From Verrucomicrobiota bacterium (GTDB lineage: Bacteria > Verrucomicrobiota > Verrucomicrobiia > Verrucomicrobiales > DEV007), in assembly GCA_027618625.1 (NCBI GenBank), contig JAQCER010000172.1, forward strand, positions 1 to 7,003: 7,003 nucleotides of DNA, in the 5' to 3' direction. The position numbers and the translations under genes were made by a program. Under the pieces are notes generated by a model, which saw only the letters and a list, made by a program, of their open reading frames with translations, made no database searches and had not been told where the DNA came from. How positions within the stretch are numbered: position 1 is the first letter of the stretch; each line of letters opens with the position of its first letter. Shown here piece by piece: positions 6,087 to 7,003 of the stretch.

Positions 6087-7003
6087 ATGTTGATCCCCGC
6101 CGTCGTTCGCCCTGCCGCGCTCCTGTTGTGCGTGAGCGTTCTCGTGCTGACTGGTCGCTCACCCGCTCAGGGGCCCAACTTTGTGGACGACCCCTTTGCG
6201 GTTGCTGCTGCTCCTGGCAAGGAAGTGGTGGCGTCCCTGGTGAGCGAAGTATCGGCGGTGCAGCCGGGAACCACATTTACGGTGGCGCTGAAGATGGTGC
6301 ACAGTGGCCCGTGGCACACCTACTGGGCGAACCCAGGAACCGGTCGCCCGACACAGCTGACGTGGGATCTGCCCGAGGGCCTGACCGCAGGCCCGATTAT
6401 TTGGCCCGTGCCGGAGCCGAAGACGGATGCGATTGGCACGAGTAACATTTACGATGGCACGGTCTATCTGCTCACGGACATCACGGTGGCCGACAGCGTG
6501 TCGGTGGGATCGACGATCTCGATCGGGCTGAAGGCCAACTGGCTGCAGTGCGATGAGATTTGCACCCCGGGAAACCATCAGGGGAAGCTTGAACTTGCGG
6601 TCGTTGCTGAGGTGCCCGCTGTTGATGATGCGCTGAAACAAGAGTTCGATAAGGTTCGTTTGCAGCAGCCAGTGGATTCCGACTTGGTTGACATTACGAT
6701 CGACGATCAAGGTGAGTCGGTTCTGGTAAAGATCACGCCGACTGGGACGATGCCTGAGGGCAAAGTGCACGTCTACCATGTTGCGAAAGGGGTTCTCGTG
6801 GAGCCGTCGGCAGCAGCAGAAAAGCAGGGCGACAGCTTTGTGGCTGCTTTCGAAAAAGAGAAAGATGCCGGTGCAGTCAACGGGTTGGAGGGATTTGCCT
6901 TTGCAGAGAATGGGTGGGGAACGGATGGTGCGATCGTTTCGATCAAGCTGCCTGATGGAGGCGTGGTCGCCGATGTGGTGGCACCCGACACTGCACTGGA
7001 GGC
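6087..7003 (+). CDS. DsbD/ScsB alpha-domain-like exported thiol-disulfide protein (3' partial)
   Basis: The frame is open from ATG 6087 to the window end (305 full codons). A TAA directly precedes the ATG (6084-6086), so the start cannot be further upstream. Residues 1-27 form a Sec signal peptide: Arg8, a hydrophobic core AALLLCVSVLVL (10-21), and a likely cleavage after SPA (25-27). The mature part matches the N-terminal periplasmic domain of DsbD/ScsB-like proteins: WHTYWANPG (76-84), LTWDLPEG (91-98), AGPIIWPVPEP (101-111), a YDGTVYLLTDITV strand pair (122-134) and NWLQCDEICTPG (151-162) with the CX3C pair Cys155/Cys159. In this family the domain receives electrons from a membrane thiol relay and passes them to periplasmic partners. 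The membrane helices and thioredoxin domain, if present, would lie beyond the window. No clear Shine-Dalgarno precedes the ATG. It may share a transcript with the CDGSH gene. Confidence 0.85.
   Translation, partial: MLIPAVVRPAALLLCVSVLVLTGRSPAQGPNFVDDPFAVAAAPGKEVVASLVSEVSAVQPGTTFTVALKMVHSGPWHTYWANPGTGRPTQLTWDLPEGLTAGPIIWPVPEPKTDAIGTSNIYDGTVYLLTDITVADSVSVGSTISIGLKANWLQCDEICTPGNHQGKLELAVVAEVPAVDDALKQEFDKVRLQQPVDSDLVDITIDDQGESVLVKITPTGTMPEGKVHVYHVAKGVLVEPSAAAEKQGDSFVAAFEKEKDAGAVNGLEGFAFAENGWGTDGAIVSIKLPDGGVVADVVAPDTALE

Overview
The window is a roughly 58-60% GC bacterial chromosome segment with five protein-coding loci, and both ends cut through genes. No tRNA, rRNA, CRISPR array, insertion sequence or phage gene was recognised. 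The gene types, together with starts that lack Shine-Dalgarno sequences (two of them GTG), suggest a member of the Planctomycetota/Verrucomicrobiota group, most likely Verrucomicrobiota. These genes are a sialate O-acetylesterase-like esterase, an atypical ROK-type kinase, a membrane dynamin-like GTPase, a double-CDGSH protein and a periplasmic DsbD-alpha-like protein. The lineage is inferred from gene style and not from a marker gene.

Layout: positions 2-1357 (+) hold the C-terminal part of an SGNH/sialate O-acetylesterase-like carbohydrate esterase. Two bases after its stop, a 462-residue ROK-type sugar-kinase-like protein starts at GTG (1360-2748, +). The pair looks like a translationally coupled glycan-use operon: an extracytoplasmic enzyme strips acetyl esters from a sugar and a cytoplasmic kinase may phosphorylate the released sugar. 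A 144-bp convergent gap (2749-2892) follows. It has no gene, only a long-range imperfect inverted repeat.

Positions 2893-5633 (-) encode a dynamin-like GTPase. It appears split by a single-base frameshift near 3501-3503, exactly between two predicted membrane helices. The upstream 711 residues carry the GTPase domain, the helical middle and the first helix. The downstream 202 residues, in the -1 frame, carry the second helix and a helical C-terminal tail. The rejoined protein would be about 913 residues.

A 151-bp divergent gap (5634-5784) separates the GTPase from two + strand redox genes. It contains three 10-bp tandem repeats and a good sigma70-like promoter whose predicted transcription start falls on the A of the next ATG, suggesting a leaderless mRNA. 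The genes are a 78-residue protein with two complete CDGSH iron-sulfur motifs (5785-6021) and an exported DsbD/ScsB-alpha-like protein that runs off the window (6087-7003).

I see no strong case for a wholly new system. The most useful observations are the frameshifted dynamin-like GTPase, the predicted leaderless CDGSH transcript and the kinase lacking a recognisable ROK zinc motif.
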